Numbered from the stretch's first letter, positions 17,714-28,230 are shown. The stretch is 64,000 nt of DNA from Listeria welshimeri serovar 6b str. SLCC5334 (GCF_000060285.1 NC_008555.1:62001-126000), one strand, 5' to 3'. The notes: generated from the sequence alone by a model not told the origin. Translations and numbers: made by a program.

Positions 17714-18242
17714 CCGTTAAAAAATATCTAACAAAATTATGAACAAAATAAATAAAAAAATTAATTATAAGTCATTAATTAGCCAAAATTAGAAACAATC
17801 TACTTGTTTTCTTTTTTTAAATAATTAAATGACATTAAAACATAAAAAAACTGCGTATTCTAATCAATTTAAGGCTTCAAGTGATTGAGGGATAAGTAAG
17901 TTGTATCAACGGTTTTAGCGTTTTGCAATAAAAAATTGTAGTAAATGTTACGAAAAAATGACTTTTTTATATAAAAATCACGTAAATCAGTTGTAATTTA
18001 GCATTCGATTTCAGCTTGTTTTCTAAGATAATTAATGGGTATTGTAATTTAGAAAGGATGTGCAATTAATTAAATTATTTTAATTTGAGTTAACACTATT
18101 TTAAATATCATAAGTGGTTGGGTTTGTTAACTCTATTGAAAAAAATTTATGTAAATTACCTTTCTGTTTGCAGAGGTATTAAACTTTAACAAAAAATATT
18201 CGATTATGAAAATTAAAAATAAGAAAAGGAGAGGAAACTTAT
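17714..18242. other. Long AT-rich leader region of the adhesin gene
   Basis: Over 500 bases with no supported gene; very AT-rich with many A/T tracts. The only sure element is the adhesin's ribosome binding site (AGGAGAGG at ~18227-18234). Such a length suggests regulatory input or a long untranslated leader. Confidence 0.35.
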
Positions 18243-21200
18243 ATGATAAAAACAACTGTGATTAAACGTTCTTTACTTTTATTTTTAACTACAATAATAG
18301 TATTAAGTCAATTGAACCTTGCATCTTTTACGGCACTTGCTGCAGAAACGGATAATGAGATGATTTCTTATGAGGTTCAAAAAGATCTTTCTAGTGATAA
18401 AAAGAAAGCAAATCTCAAAATCAAGACGGAACCAAAAGATGATCAAATCGAAATTTTAACGATTGAAACACCTGATGGAAAAATAGTAAAAGGGCAAGAA
18501 GCGGAATATACTGCTGAAAAAAACGGTTCGATAGATTTTCTAATCACTTATAAAGAGGTTAATTCAGATAAAGAAACACAAACTTTCACTGCATCTTATG
18601 AAGTTAGTGGTATTTCTACTGAAACAGAAGCGACACAGGCGGAGAAAGAATCTCCAACACAAGAAACAACTAATCCAGAAGATAAAACTGCTAAAAGCAC
18701 ATTGAAAAATTTGAAAGCAGAAAACCCCACTGTAACTCTGAGCATACCAGATTATGATAAGACAGCTTGGGCTAATGGAGCTATTAAAGATGTTACTGTT
18801 ACAACAATATTTAACGATAATACTGTAAATGGCAAGAAAATGAATTTCACTTTGCCAGATGGTATGCGTTTTGTTACTGTTCCAGTCCCATCAAACTATC
18901 AAGCGCCAAAAACTGTTGATGCTGGTATATTAAGCACTTTAAGTTCAGGAGATCCATTAGGAAGTGCAATTACCTCTGTAACTGTTCCTAACAAAGAAAC
19001 CACATATAATAATGGTACTCACGGAACGGTAAGTTATAATTTAAATCCAGGAACTGAAAGAGCTACTTTTACTTTTTCTGTTCGTGTGGATGGAGCTAAG
19101 TATTATGGACCGACAGATATAAAAGATCCTATTAAAGTAGAAACTTTCATGGGCGAAGGAACAACACCAGTCGCAACCGCAGAACAAAGTGTTCATGCTG
19201 AAGGTAAAAAAGTGGTTGGATATGCGGAACAAGATAGCATCCAAACAATGTTCCGTAACTATTATACGCAAAAAGTTTTACCAGAAGTTTTACCTAGTAC
19301 AGATGAGGTGGCTTCGTATAACTATACAAAATTCTATTCAGTAATAAACGGTTTGAATCAAGAAGATGCTCGTGGAGCGAAAATTTTTGTTCCCAAAAAC
19401 GTTACCACTACGCTTTATTATCCAGAAGGTATGGAATATGTGGGAATTGTTAACCAAAGTGGAAACCAAATCACTAGTAACGATAAGCGAACAATTACTC
19501 ATTATCCAGAGGAAAATAAAGTAGTTATTGATTTTAAACAAATGTACTATAACGGTGTACCTGACACGGTGTACGCTATAAAATATAAAATACCAAAAGG
19601 AACGCCAGAAGGTACGTATTCAGCTTCAAAAGTACCTCATGCGGTTATGACAACATATGATGACAAAGTATTTGAATCAGATGCGTTAACTAATATTGCA
19701 ACTGATTTGACTACACTTGCTGCTATAGATACTTGTAATGTTGTAGAGTCCACTGAGAATAAAATGACGTTAACAACTAATGGTAGAAATATAAATCCCG
19801 ACAATGAAACATGGGCAGGGAGTATTCTAGTCGGTAATCAAGCCACTGCTGGGGTTAAAACAAATCAAGTTTATAACATTAAATTTGATGATAACTGGCA
19901 AGCTTATACTGTTAATTTACCTTTTGATGGTACTATTACAGGCAATAAAGTAACAGATATCCAATATAAAACAAATTTAGATGCAAATTATCGAACGTAT
20001 AGTGGAACACTTCCGAAGACTAATGGTAACAAGATGGCTCAACTTCAAGCAAGCGCAGTAGGACTTGCAAAGGGTGAGTATTTTACAGAAGTAAAAGCAA
20101 ATGTTGGTGATTTCTCTGTTGGCTTTATTAATGTAGAAGAATCTGGTTATTTCCGTTCATCATCTACTGCCTCATACGGGATTGTGAAACCCGGTATTAA
20201 ATCAGTTAAATTTAATGCAAGTATTTGGGATGCAGCAGATGAAGAAAATACAAAAGTTAGTGGAGTTTCCACATATACAGTTGCAAACATCATAACTTCC
20301 GCTGCAAATGGTACTGCTAATTTTTATAATGAAAATGGAGTGCAAACAAAAACGGCTCGTGCAGGTGATAAAATTACTACTAGAGCAACATTGCGTTTGT
20401 TTGATTATCCATATGGAACAAGAACAGTCCTTAGTAATCCTGAAATATACCTGCGTCAAATAGATGGCACAAGAGTACAACCAACTTCAATAAAACTAAC
20501 AGATCAGGACGGAAAAGACGTTGATTTTACTATTAAACAAGAAACTGCTAACAATGGAGACAAAGTTTACGTATTAAAAACGACTGATGTTTTAGTAGGC
20601 GAGTTTATCGGATATCCGTATAAAACGCAATATTTAAACATTAGTTATGATACTTCGTTTGATGTTACTTTAAATAAAAGCATTCATACGGATATTCAAG
20701 AAATGTTAGCGTGGGGCGGGCCAGATGTGACGTCCACATTAGCTTCCAATAAATTCTCGGATGTTGGACTGGATGTTAATAAAAACGGCAAGGATATAGA
20801 GAACTTACTTTCTACTAACGCTAGTGCTTTAAGTGTTCCAAAACAAGACACAGTAACGGTAGAAACATTCTTGAATATCGCTGGTGAAGGGGAGAAATCA
20901 CCTTATGTTGAAGGTGATGATAGTACCGTTTCTTACTTCACGCCAGGCACAGATGCTGATTATACGGTGAAGATTACTAATACTTCTAACGATAGTGCTA
21001 GAACTTTTGAGCTCTATATTCCGATTCCAAAAACAGGACAAAATTTTGGATCGAAATTCCAACCAGAAGCATTTAAATGGGATATGAAATTAAATGATGC
21101 TGTTCAAATGACAGATTTACAACAGGCACAATTTGATGTTAGTTATACAACAGAAGCGAATGCGGACAATTATGATTCCACTAGTATTTACCAAGATTCT

Positions 21201-24200
21201 CTTTCAAATTATGAAGATGTCAATATGGTTAGAATTAAAGTTAAAACCCAAATTGCTTCTGGAGAAACACAATCATTTAAGATTCCATTAAGAGTAGATG
21301 AAACTTTTGACTCTGCGACAACTGGTAATAAAATTAGTGAACGCGATGTTTATAATCCCTATTATCGTGTTATAACTAATACTTACTCTGGATCTCTATC
21401 TGGTACACGAGTAGGTGCAGAACTAGTTATTGTAGAACTAGCTGGTGTATTATTTGATGATAAAAATGTGAATGGTTTATATGAAGAATCAGAAGGTGAT
21501 AAACCATTAGCTAATGAAACAGTGGCACTATACAAATGGAATAATTCAACTTCAACCTATGAGCCTGCTAAAAATAATGGAGAAAATGTCACTACAAAAA
21601 CAGACGCTAAAGGAAAATACAAATTTGATTATACTTTAGGCGTTGATTATGGAAATTATGCTGTTAAATTCCCTGACAAAGATGGGTATCAATTTACATT
21701 ACAAAATGTAGGTGCAGAAAGCGCAATAGATAGTAATCCACCAAATACTGGAACAGACAAAGGTTGGGTTAAGAATATTGATCCAGCACAGCCTTCTGCT
21801 CAAAACATCAATGCAGGTTACTTTGCTTACTCCCCAGAACAAGATTTAAAAGTGAACTTAGACAGCAAACTTGTTCAAACAGGAAATAGCTTAGAAGTAA
21901 CTTTACCAAAAGTAGCATCTACTAGTGGAGAAGCGGCAGAAAACACAATTGAACCAGAATTCTTCCAAAATATTCAAGCAGCAACAGATGGCTACAAATG
22001 GTCAACTGCAAATACTGGCATTGCTACTGTACAAACACTAAGTGATGGTTCTGGCGCAATTGTCGGTGGCTCAACAAATGGTAAAACATTAGCAGCAACA
22101 GATCTAAACGTTGAAATTCAAGATATATTTGGCACTAAAAAAACTTCTACTGCACCAGTTTATGTGAAAACAGCAGATGGTAAAGTAGTACAGGAAAACC
22201 AGTTCACTCTAGGTGCGACAGATTTCTCACTAGAATTTAAAGATGCTCAAAAACTGACGGAAGCAGAAGCACTTGATTTAGCTAAAACAGCTGCTTTTGA
22301 AGAAGTTAAAAATGGCGTGAATTCAAGTGCGCAAGCTGTTACAGTGCAAGTGGATTCAACCCAATTAAGTGCTATTCAAAATAGTTCCAAAACTGGCGGA
22401 ACCTATCCGTTAACTTATAAAGTAACTAAAGATGGCAAAGAGGCAGAAGTTACGATTCAAGTAACAGTAGCAGAAGATTTGACTACCGTTAATGCCCATG
22501 ACTCCACTATTTATGTAGGAGATAGTTGGACAGCAGAAGATAACTTTGATAGTGCTTTAGACAAAGAAGGTAATTCTGTAGACTTTAAAGATGTGCAAGT
22601 TACAGGTACCGTAGATACTAACACAGTAGGAACCTATCCAATAACTTACACATATAATGGAGTTTCCACAACTGTTAATGTCATGGTAAAAGCAATTATG
22701 ACAGCTGTGAACGCCCATGATTCCACTATCTACACAACTGATAGCTGGACACCAGCAGATAACTTTGATAGTGCAATGGATAAAGATGGTAATCCAGTAG
22801 AATTAGCAGACGTTACTGTTACAGGAACTGTTGATACAAAACAACCTGGAACTTATCCTGTCACTTACTATTATCAAGGGGCTTCCACTACTATTACAGT
22901 TACTGTGAAAGAAAATAAAGAAGGTATCAATGCGCACGATTCTTCTATTTATGCAGGTGATAATTGGACTGCAGAAGATAATTTTGATAATGCAGTAGAC
23001 AAAGATGGTAATCCTGTTCAATTTGAAGATGTAAAAGTAACTGAAAATCCAACTGTGGATACAAATAAACCAGGAGCATACAAAGTCACTTATAGTTATG
23101 ATGGAGCTTCTAAAACAATTACCCTTACTGTAAAAGAAGTTAAAACAGCAGTAAATGCGCATGATTCCGTTGTTTATTTAGATGAAGCATGGACTGCAGA
23201 AGATAATTTTGACAGTGCTCGTGATAAAGATGGTAATCCAGTTGCGTTTGCGGATGTTCAAGTAACCGGAACAGTGGACACAAGCAAAGCAGGAACATAT
23301 CCAATCACTTATACGTACGATAATGTTTCTACTACTGTTCAAGTTAAAGTTGAAAATCCGAAAACAGCAGTAATTGCACACGATTCTATCATTTATACAG
23401 GTGATGAATGGACTGCAGAAGACAACTTTGATAAAGCTGTAGATAAAGCTGGAAATCCAGTATCATTTAAAGATATTACGGTAAAAGAGTCTCCAGAAGT
23501 TGATCCAAATACACCAGGCGAATACACTGTGACATATAGTTATGAAGGTGTGTCCACAACCATTCAAGTAACTGTCAAAACAAGAGAAACTTCAGTGAAT
23601 GCACATGACAGCACAATTTACGCGGGTGAAGAATGGAATGCTAAAGATAACTTCGATGGCGCAACAGATAAAAAAGGAGATAAAGTTTCATTTGCGGATG
23701 TTACTGTAAGTGGAACGGTTGACAGCAAAACACCAGGCACTTATGAAGTAAGTTATCTTTATGACGGCGTAAAAGCTGTAGCTCATATCACAGTTCTCAA
23801 AAATAATGCTGAAATTATTGTACAAGACAGCACTATTACAACTGGTGAAAAATGGGAAGCTAAAGATAATTTTGTTCGTGCAACATCAAGGGATGGCCAA
23901 TCTATTCCATTCTCAAAAGTAAAAGTAAGTGGCACTGTTAATACTGAAAAAGCAGGCACATACAAAGTGAAATATACAATTGATCCGAACGAAGGGACCT
24001 CTGATGCTGGTAAAGAACAATTATCAGTAACAGCAACTATTAAAGTAGTTGATCAAAAAGTAACGCCTAATAACCCTTCAAATGGTGGTAACAATAACGA
24101 TAAAGATGGTAACATTAAGATTTCTAGCAACAAACAACATACAGCAACATACAACGATGCAAAACCTATCCCAAAAACTGGAGATCAAAGTAATCCATGG

Positions 24201-24281
24201 GTAATCTGGTTAGGTATTGGCTTAATAGGATTAGGTGTGTTACTGTGGTTAACTACAAAAAGAAAAAAGAAACATGATTAA
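18243..24281 (+). CDS. Giant LPXTG-type surface adhesin with Ig-like repeats
   Basis: 2,012 residues. The signal peptide is cleaved about residue 34 (ALAA-ET). A long N-terminal region (~150-1060) has alternating beta-rich stretches like those of collagen/fibrinogen-binding MSCRAMM and Listeria internalin-like adhesins. A SdrD-B/Cna-B-like domain lies at about 1066-1200 (AGVLFDDKNVNGLYEESEGDK... with KYKFDYTL). Seven ~73-residue Ig-like repeats follow (about 1416-1935) starting VNAHDSxIYxGDxWTAEDNF. The Asn/Gly-rich spacer leads to sorting motif IPKTG (1976-1980), a hydrophobic segment and a KRKKK tail: substrate of sortase A, with Ile in place of the usual Leu. Monocistronic, with its own terminator. 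Ligand unknown. Confidence 0.88.
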   Translation: MIKTTVIKRSLLLFLTTIIVLSQLNLASFTALAAETDNEMISYEVQKDLSSDKKKANLKIKTEPKDDQIEILTIETPDGKIVKGQEAEYTAEKNGSIDFLITYKEVNSDKETQTFTASYEVSGISTETEATQAEKESPTQETTNPEDKTAKSTLKNLKAENPTVTLSIPDYDKTAWANGAIKDVTVTTIFNDNTVNGKKMNFTLPDGMRFVTVPVPSNYQAPKTVDAGILSTLSSGDPLGSAITSVTVPNKETTYNNGTHGTVSYNLNPGTERATFTFSVRVDGAKYYGPTDIKDPIKVETFMGEGTTPVATAEQSVHAEGKKVVGYAEQDSIQTMFRNYYTQKVLPEVLPSTDEVASYNYTKFYSVINGLNQEDARGAKIFVPKNVTTTLYYPEGMEYVGIVNQSGNQITSNDKRTITHYPEENKVVIDFKQMYYNGVPDTVYAIKYKIPKGTPEGTYSASKVPHAVMTTYDDKVFESDALTNIATDLTTLAAIDTCNVVESTENKMTLTTNGRNINPDNETWAGSILVGNQATAGVKTNQVYNIKFDDNWQAYTVNLPFDGTITGNKVTDIQYKTNLDANYRTYSGTLPKTNGNKMAQLQASAVGLAKGEYFTEVKANVGDFSVGFINVEESGYFRSSSTASYGIVKPGIKSVKFNASIWDAADEENTKVSGVSTYTVANIITSAANGTANFYNENGVQTKTARAGDKITTRATLRLFDYPYGTRTVLSNPEIYLRQIDGTRVQPTSIKLTDQDGKDVDFTIKQETANNGDKVYVLKTTDVLVGEFIGYPYKTQYLNISYDTSFDVTLNKSIHTDIQEMLAWGGPDVTSTLASNKFSDVGLDVNKNGKDIENLLSTNASALSVPKQDTVTVETFLNIAGEGEKSPYVEGDDSTVSYFTPGTDADYTVKITNTSNDSARTFELYIPIPKTGQNFGSKFQPEAFKWDMKLNDAVQMTDLQQAQFDVSYTTEANADNYDSTSIYQDSLSNYEDVNMVRIKVKTQIASGETQSFKIPLRVDETFDSATTGNKISERDVYNPYYRVITNTYSGSLSGTRVGAELVIVELAGVLFDDKNVNGLYEESEGDKPLANETVALYKWNNSTSTYEPAKNNGENVTTKTDAKGKYKFDYTLGVDYGNYAVKFPDKDGYQFTLQNVGAESAIDSNPPNTGTDKGWVKNIDPAQPSAQNINAGYFAYSPEQDLKVNLDSKLVQTGNSLEVTLPKVASTSGEAAENTIEPEFFQNIQAATDGYKWSTANTGIATVQTLSDGSGAIVGGSTNGKTLAATDLNVEIQDIFGTKKTSTAPVYVKTADGKVVQENQFTLGATDFSLEFKDAQKLTEAEALDLAKTAAFEEVKNGVNSSAQAVTVQVDSTQLSAIQNSSKTGGTYPLTYKVTKDGKEAEVTIQVTVAEDLTTVNAHDSTIYVGDSWTAEDNFDSALDKEGNSVDFKDVQVTGTVDTNTVGTYPITYTYNGVSTTVNVMVKAIMTAVNAHDSTIYTTDSWTPADNFDSAMDKDGNPVELADVTVTGTVDTKQPGTYPVTYYYQGASTTITVTVKENKEGINAHDSSIYAGDNWTAEDNFDNAVDKDGNPVQFEDVKVTENPTVDTNKPGAYKVTYSYDGASKTITLTVKEVKTAVNAHDSVVYLDEAWTAEDNFDSARDKDGNPVAFADVQVTGTVDTSKAGTYPITYTYDNVSTTVQVKVENPKTAVIAHDSIIYTGDEWTAEDNFDKAVDKAGNPVSFKDITVKESPEVDPNTPGEYTVTYSYEGVSTTIQVTVKTRETSVNAHDSTIYAGEEWNAKDNFDGATDKKGDKVSFADVTVSGTVDSKTPGTYEVSYLYDGVKAVAHITVLKNNAEIIVQDSTITTGEKWEAKDNFVRATSRDGQSIPFSKVKVSGTVNTEKAGTYKVKYTIDPNEGTSDAGKEQLSVTATIKVVDQKVTPNNPSNGGNNNDKDGNIKISSNKQHTATYNDAKPIPKTGDQSNPWVIWLGIGLIGLGVLLWLTTKRKKKHD
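22488..24050 (+). repeat. Seven in-gene Ig-like repeats (~220 bp each)
   Basis: Repeats begin near 22488, 22706, 22926, 23150, 23369, 23596 and 23810, each encoding (V/I)NAHDS...AEDNFD...GTVDT..PGTYxVTYxYxG. The last is degenerate (IIVQDS). The DNA repeats are diverged enough to be stable but could still expand or contract. Confidence 0.8.
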
Positions 24282-24296
24282 TTAAGCAAAATAAAT

Positions 24297-24344
24297 GAAG
24301 AATGGATAGGATATGTTGCACTTGTGACATATCCTATCTTCTTT
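24297..24344 (+). terminator. Terminator after the adhesin gene
   Basis: AAGAATGGATAGGATATGT pairs imperfectly with ACATATCCTATCTTCTT, ending in a T-rich stretch. Confidence 0.7.
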
Positions 24345-24532
24345 GTAAACAGAAAATCACACAAGAAAAAATCATATAGAACTTAAATGTAATGGTTATA
24401 AGTTGATAATAATGTTAAATTAGTACTTTTATAGGAAATTTTCATTATATTTTCATAATCAAGTTCTATACTTAAGTTAAATTCTTAATCAACCTATTGA
24501 TATAACAAAATTGGATGAAGGGAAGTAAGGAA

Positions 24533-25165
24533 ATGACTTTTTTAGAGCTCCATCAATTTATCAAACAAGATTTATTGATTTATTCATGGATTTTAAACAA
24601 CTTCTGTCTCACTCAACATAAATTAGAAGTGGGTATGGAGCTAGTTATGAATAACGAACAAGTAATTATTATGGAAAAAGGATTATTGGCACAAGAAAGT
24701 ATTGAAAGCAAAACCATTATTCACCGTATTTTCGAAGACCAAAGAATCATTTTTAATACAGAAGGAAATCTATCGTTAACTGCACTAGAAGATACGACTT
24801 ATAGAATAGTTGATAAAAAAGATTTGCTTGATGAATTAGATAGTCAAAAATTATTGCCACATTTTCTATTGCAAATAGCAGAAGATTTTGAGCAAGATTT
24901 AGAACAAGAAAGAAAATTGATGTCAGCAAATTCAGAAGAACGAATAGAATTAATTTTAACAAAAATTATTGATCGACATCAGTTAGATTCAGTGACCAAC
25001 CCAACATTTCCAAAATGGTTAAAAATATATGTGCTCGCAAGATTAGCAAAATGTTCTGTATCAACAACTTCTATTGTAGTAAATGAATTAGCGCAAAAAG
25101 GAGTTATTAATGTCAAAACAACTCCATGGCAATTGGTTGAGAATTCGCAAATTTCGTGTGCCTAG
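24533..25165 (+). CDS. Crp/Fnr-like transcription regulator
   Basis: 210 residues from the ATG at 24533, preferred over an ATG at 24515 because GGAAGTAAGG precedes it. The N-terminal ~130 residues follow the cyclic-nucleotide-binding-like barrel plus long dimer helix of the Crp/Fnr/PrfA family, but without a recognisable cAMP pocket. The C-terminal part (~165-205) carries a winged-helix with SVSTTSIVVNELAQKGVINV as recognition helix. Listeria has many such regulators of unknown signal. It lies just downstream of the adhesin and upstream of the mpt operon; control of the adhesin is a reasonable guess, not shown. Confidence 0.75.
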   Translation: MTFLELHQFIKQDLLIYSWILNNFCLTQHKLEVGMELVMNNEQVIIMEKGLLAQESIESKTIIHRIFEDQRIIFNTEGNLSLTALEDTTYRIVDKKDLLDELDSQKLLPHFLLQIAEDFEQDLEQERKLMSANSEERIELILTKIIDRHQLDSVTNPTFPKWLKIYVLARLAKCSVSTTSIVVNELAQKGVINVKTTPWQLVENSQISCA

Positions 25166-25227
25166 TGAATTTAGAAACTATGCTAATAAAAAACATTTTC
25201 ACATATGAAGTTATAAATAGTGTAAAA

Positions 25228-25263
25228 AAACTACTTAAAAATAAATTTAAGTAGTTTTTTTTA
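25228..25263 (+). terminator. Rho-independent terminator
   Basis: Perfect AAACTACTTAAA / TTTAAGTAGTTT stem with a T8 tail, after the Crp/Fnr-like gene. Confidence 0.85.
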
Positions 25264-25423
25264 CGTTGTTGTCGTTTAAAAATAAATTTATTGGATATTT
25301 TTAAATACACTAGTTATATTAGATGGGCTATCTGTATCAACCGACGATACACTAGCTATTTTGGAATTAATATTGTTTTTTTAAACGTTGATATGAAAGG
25401 GTTTTAAGGACAATACATATAAA

Positions 25424-25440
25424 TTGGCACAGAACTTGCA
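25424..25440 (+). promoter_or_regulatory. Sigma-54 (-24/-12) promoter of mptACD
   Basis: TTGGCACAGAACTTGCA matches the consensus TGGCAC-N5-TTGCA exactly, with GG and GC 12 bases apart, 50 bases before the mptA start. In Listeria this operon is known to need RpoN and the activator ManR. Confidence 0.9.
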
Positions 25441-25490
25441 TTATAATAAGCGGGTAGCAAAATAAATGAATTATATTAGGAGGGAAAAAG

Positions 25491-26456
25491 ATGGTAGGAA
25501 TTATCCTCGCAACTCACGGTGAATTTGCTGAAGGTATTTTGCAGTCCGGAACAATGATTTTCGGCGAGCAAGAAAACGTTAAAGCAATCACTTTGATGCC
25601 AAGCGAAGGTCCAGAAGACATCAAAGCCAAGATGGAAGCTGCAATAGCGTCCTTTGACAGCCAAGATGAAGTTTTATTCTTAGTGGATCTTTGGGGAGGC
25701 ACACCATTCAATCAAGCAAACGGTCTTTATGAACTACATAAAGATAAGTGGGCAATCGTAGCAGGACTTAACTTGCCAATGCTGATTGAAGCTTTCTCAT
25801 CACGTTTTACAATGGAAAGCGCGCACGAAATCGCAGCAAATATTCTTGCGCCAGCTCAAGAAGGTGTCCGCGTTAAACCGGAAGAACTACAACCGCAAGT
25901 AACAGCTACTGAACAACCACAAGCAGAAATCGCTGCAGTTGGTGATGGCAAAATTGAATTCGTTCTAACTCGTGTTGATTCTCGTCTATTACATGGTCAA
26001 GTAGCCACTGCATGGACAAAAGCAACACACCCAACAAGAATTATCGTCGTTTCAGATGCAGTTGCAAAAGACGATCTTCGTAAAAAATTAATCGAACAAG
26101 CTGCACCACCAGGAGTAAAAGCTAATGTTATCCCAGTCCAAAAAATGATTGAGATTTCAAAAGATCCACGTTTCGGCAATACAAAAGCACTTTTATTATT
26201 TGAAAATCCTCAAGATGTTTTACGCGCAATTGAAGGTGGCGTAGAAATCGAAAAAGTAAACGTTGGTTCCATGGCTCACTCAGTTGGTAAAGTTGTTGTT
26301 AGTAAAGTACTTTCCATGGGGAAAGATGATGTTGCAACCTTTGAAAAATTAAAAGAAAAAGGCGTTAAATTCGATGTGCGTAAAGTCCCTAATGATTCAA
26401 GCGCAAACATGGATGACATCATCAAAAAAGCAAAAAATGAATTAAAGACACAATAA
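25491..26456 (+). CDS. mptA: Mannose/glucose PTS enzyme IIAB
   Basis: 321 residues. The IIA domain (1-130) starts with MVGIILATHGEFAEG, where His9 is the phosphoryl acceptor, and has the family line DLWGGTPFNQA. A Gln/Pro/Ala-rich linker (~132-150) leads to the IIB domain (155-321) with the phospho-His in RVDSRLLHGQVATAW (about residue 168). It passes phosphate from HPr to the sugar during uptake through MptC/MptD. The ribosome binding site is AGGAGGG. In L. monocytogenes MptACD is the main glucose/mannose transporter and the receptor of class IIa bacteriocins; assignment by family and gene order. Confidence 0.95.
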   Translation: MVGIILATHGEFAEGILQSGTMIFGEQENVKAITLMPSEGPEDIKAKMEAAIASFDSQDEVLFLVDLWGGTPFNQANGLYELHKDKWAIVAGLNLPMLIEAFSSRFTMESAHEIAANILAPAQEGVRVKPEELQPQVTATEQPQAEIAAVGDGKIEFVLTRVDSRLLHGQVATAWTKATHPTRIIVVSDAVAKDDLRKKLIEQAAPPGVKANVIPVQKMIEISKDPRFGNTKALLLFENPQDVLRAIEGGVEIEKVNVGSMAHSVGKVVVSKVLSMGKDDVATFEKLKEKGVKFDVRKVPNDSSANMDDIIKKAKNELKTQ

Positions 26457-26479
26457 AAAATTAAAATAGGAGGTTTATT

Positions 26480-27286
26480 ATGTCTGTCATATCAATAATT
26501 TTAGTAGTACTTATTGCATTTTTAGCAGGTATTGAAGGAATTTTAGATGAATTTCAGTTCCATCAGCCATTAATCGCATGTACATTAATTGGTCTTGTAA
26601 CAGGTAACTTAACAGCATGTATCATCCTTGGCGGAACACTACAAATGATCGCACTTGGATGGGCAAACATCGGAGCAGCCGTAGCACCAGATGCCGCGCT
26701 TGCCTCAGTAGCTTCAGCAATTATATTAGTTTTAGGTGGACAAGGGGTAGCAGGTATTCCGTCCGCAATCGCAATTGCAATTCCACTTGCAGTAGCAGGT
26801 CTTTTCTTAACAATGATCGTTCGTACATTGGCAGTTCCAATTGTTCACTTGATGGACAGAGCCGCTGAAAAAGGGAATATACGCAGCGTAGAGTGGTTAC
26901 ATATTTCAGCAATTTGTATGCAAGGTATTCGTATCGCAATTCCAGCAGCAGCACTTTTATTCATTCCAGCAGACAGCGTTCAATCTTTCTTAGAAGCAAT
27001 GCCAGCTTGGTTAACAGATGGTATGGCTATCGGTGGAGGAATGGTAGTTGCCGTTGGTTATGCACTTGTTATTAACATGATGGCTACTAAAGAAGTATGG
27101 CCGTTCTTCGTAATCGGTTTCGTAGTAGCTGCAATTTCTCAATTAACACTTATCGCAATTGGTGCTCTAGGTGTTGCACTTGCTCTTATTTACCTTAACC
27201 TTTCTAAAATGGGTGGAGGTAACTCAAACGGCGGTGGAGGCGGAAACTCACGCGATCCACTTGGCGATATATTAAACGACTATTAA
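26480..27286 (+). CDS. mptC: Mannose PTS enzyme IIC
   Basis: 268 residues, polytopic. The start region AGIEGILDEFQFHQPLIACTLIGLVTGN is the classical EIIC-Man signature, and the protein alternates hydrophobic Ala/Gly/Ile helices, ending in a Gly/Asn-rich tail. It forms the sugar channel with MptD, and its extracellular loop is the contact for class IIa bacteriocins in known family members. It begins 23 bases after mptA with an AGGAGG ribosome binding site. Confidence 0.95.
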   Translation: MSVISIILVVLIAFLAGIEGILDEFQFHQPLIACTLIGLVTGNLTACIILGGTLQMIALGWANIGAAVAPDAALASVASAIILVLGGQGVAGIPSAIAIAIPLAVAGLFLTMIVRTLAVPIVHLMDRAAEKGNIRSVEWLHISAICMQGIRIAIPAAALLFIPADSVQSFLEAMPAWLTDGMAIGGGMVVAVGYALVINMMATKEVWPFFVIGFVVAAISQLTLIAIGALGVALALIYLNLSKMGGGNSNGGGGGNSRDPLGDILNDY

Positions 27287-27307
27287 TAAAAAAAGGAGGA
27301 GAATAGA

Positions 27308-28219
27308 ATGGCAGAAAAAATCGAATTAACAAAAAGAGACCGTCTACGTGTAGCATGGCGCTCTACGTTCATTCAAGGTTCATGGAACTACGAACGTATG
27401 CAAAATGGTGGCTGGGCATTCTCTATGATTCCCGCTATTAAAAAATTATATAAAAGTAAAGAAGATCGTTCTGCGGCGCTAAAACGTCATTTAGAATTCT
27501 TTAATACACATCCATATATTGCATCTCCAATTCTTGGGGTAACGCTTGCGCTTGAAGAAGAACGTGCAAATGGTGCAGAAGTTGATGATGTAGCAATTCA
27601 AGGGGTTAAAGTTGGTATGATGGGACCTCTTGCTGGTGTTGGTGATCCAGTATTCTGGTTTACAATTCGTCCAATGTTAGGAGCATTAGGTGCTTCTCTT
27701 GCCTTGAGTGGAAACATTCTTGGACCTATCTTATTCTTTGTTGCTTGGAACGTAATTCGTTGGGGCTTCATGTGGTATACACAAGAATTCGGCTATAAAG
27801 CTGGTTCTAAAATCACTGATGACCTTTCTGGTGGATTATTACAAGACATTACAAAAGGTGCCTCGATACTCGGGATGTTCGTCCTCGCCGCCTTGGTGCA
27901 GAGATGGGTAAATATCCAGTTTGCTCCGATTGTCTCGAAAGTTAAATTAGATGAAGGTGCTTATATTGATTGGAGTCATCTTCCACAAGGCGCTCAAGGA
28001 ATTAAAACTGCTTTAGAACAACAACAAGCAGGATTAGCTCTTTCTGAAATTAAAGTAACAACTTTGCAAAATAACTTGGATAACTTAATCCCAGGACTTG
28101 CAGCAGTAGCTCTTACATTCTTATGTATGTGGTTACTTAAGAAAAAAATCAGCCCAATTATCATCATTCTAGGTCTATTCGTAGTTGGTATTGGTGGTCA
28201 CTTAATCGGGCTTCTGTAA
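27308..28219 (+). CDS. mptD: Mannose PTS enzyme IID
   Basis: 303 residues. Features of EIID-Man are the cytoplasmic start with SWNYERMQNGGWAF, the line GPLAGVGDPVFWFTIRP, and a C-terminal membrane helix ending in GIGGHLIGLL. The insert around 215-250 (KVKLDEGAYIDWSH...) is the bacteriocin-relevant extracellular region of this family. It follows mptC after 21 bases with an AAGGAGGAG ribosome binding site, and the operon ends with a hairpin at 28231. Confidence 0.95.
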   Translation: MAEKIELTKRDRLRVAWRSTFIQGSWNYERMQNGGWAFSMIPAIKKLYKSKEDRSAALKRHLEFFNTHPYIASPILGVTLALEEERANGAEVDDVAIQGVKVGMMGPLAGVGDPVFWFTIRPMLGALGASLALSGNILGPILFFVAWNVIRWGFMWYTQEFGYKAGSKITDDLSGGLLQDITKGASILGMFVLAALVQRWVNIQFAPIVSKVKLDEGAYIDWSHLPQGAQGIKTALEQQQAGLALSEIKVTTLQNNLDNLIPGLAAVALTFLCMWLLKKKISPIIIILGLFVVGIGGHLIGLL

Positions 28220-28230
28220 AATAAGCTGAT

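Noticed and set aside
18100-18120. Possible PrfA box (TTAACA-like) upstream of the adhesin
   Set aside because: Only half of the palindrome is present (TTAACACTATTTTAA); more than two mismatches.
22803-23381. Cys/Ile/Phe-rich minus-strand frames within the adhesin
   Set aside because: Antisense shadows of the Ig-like repeats.
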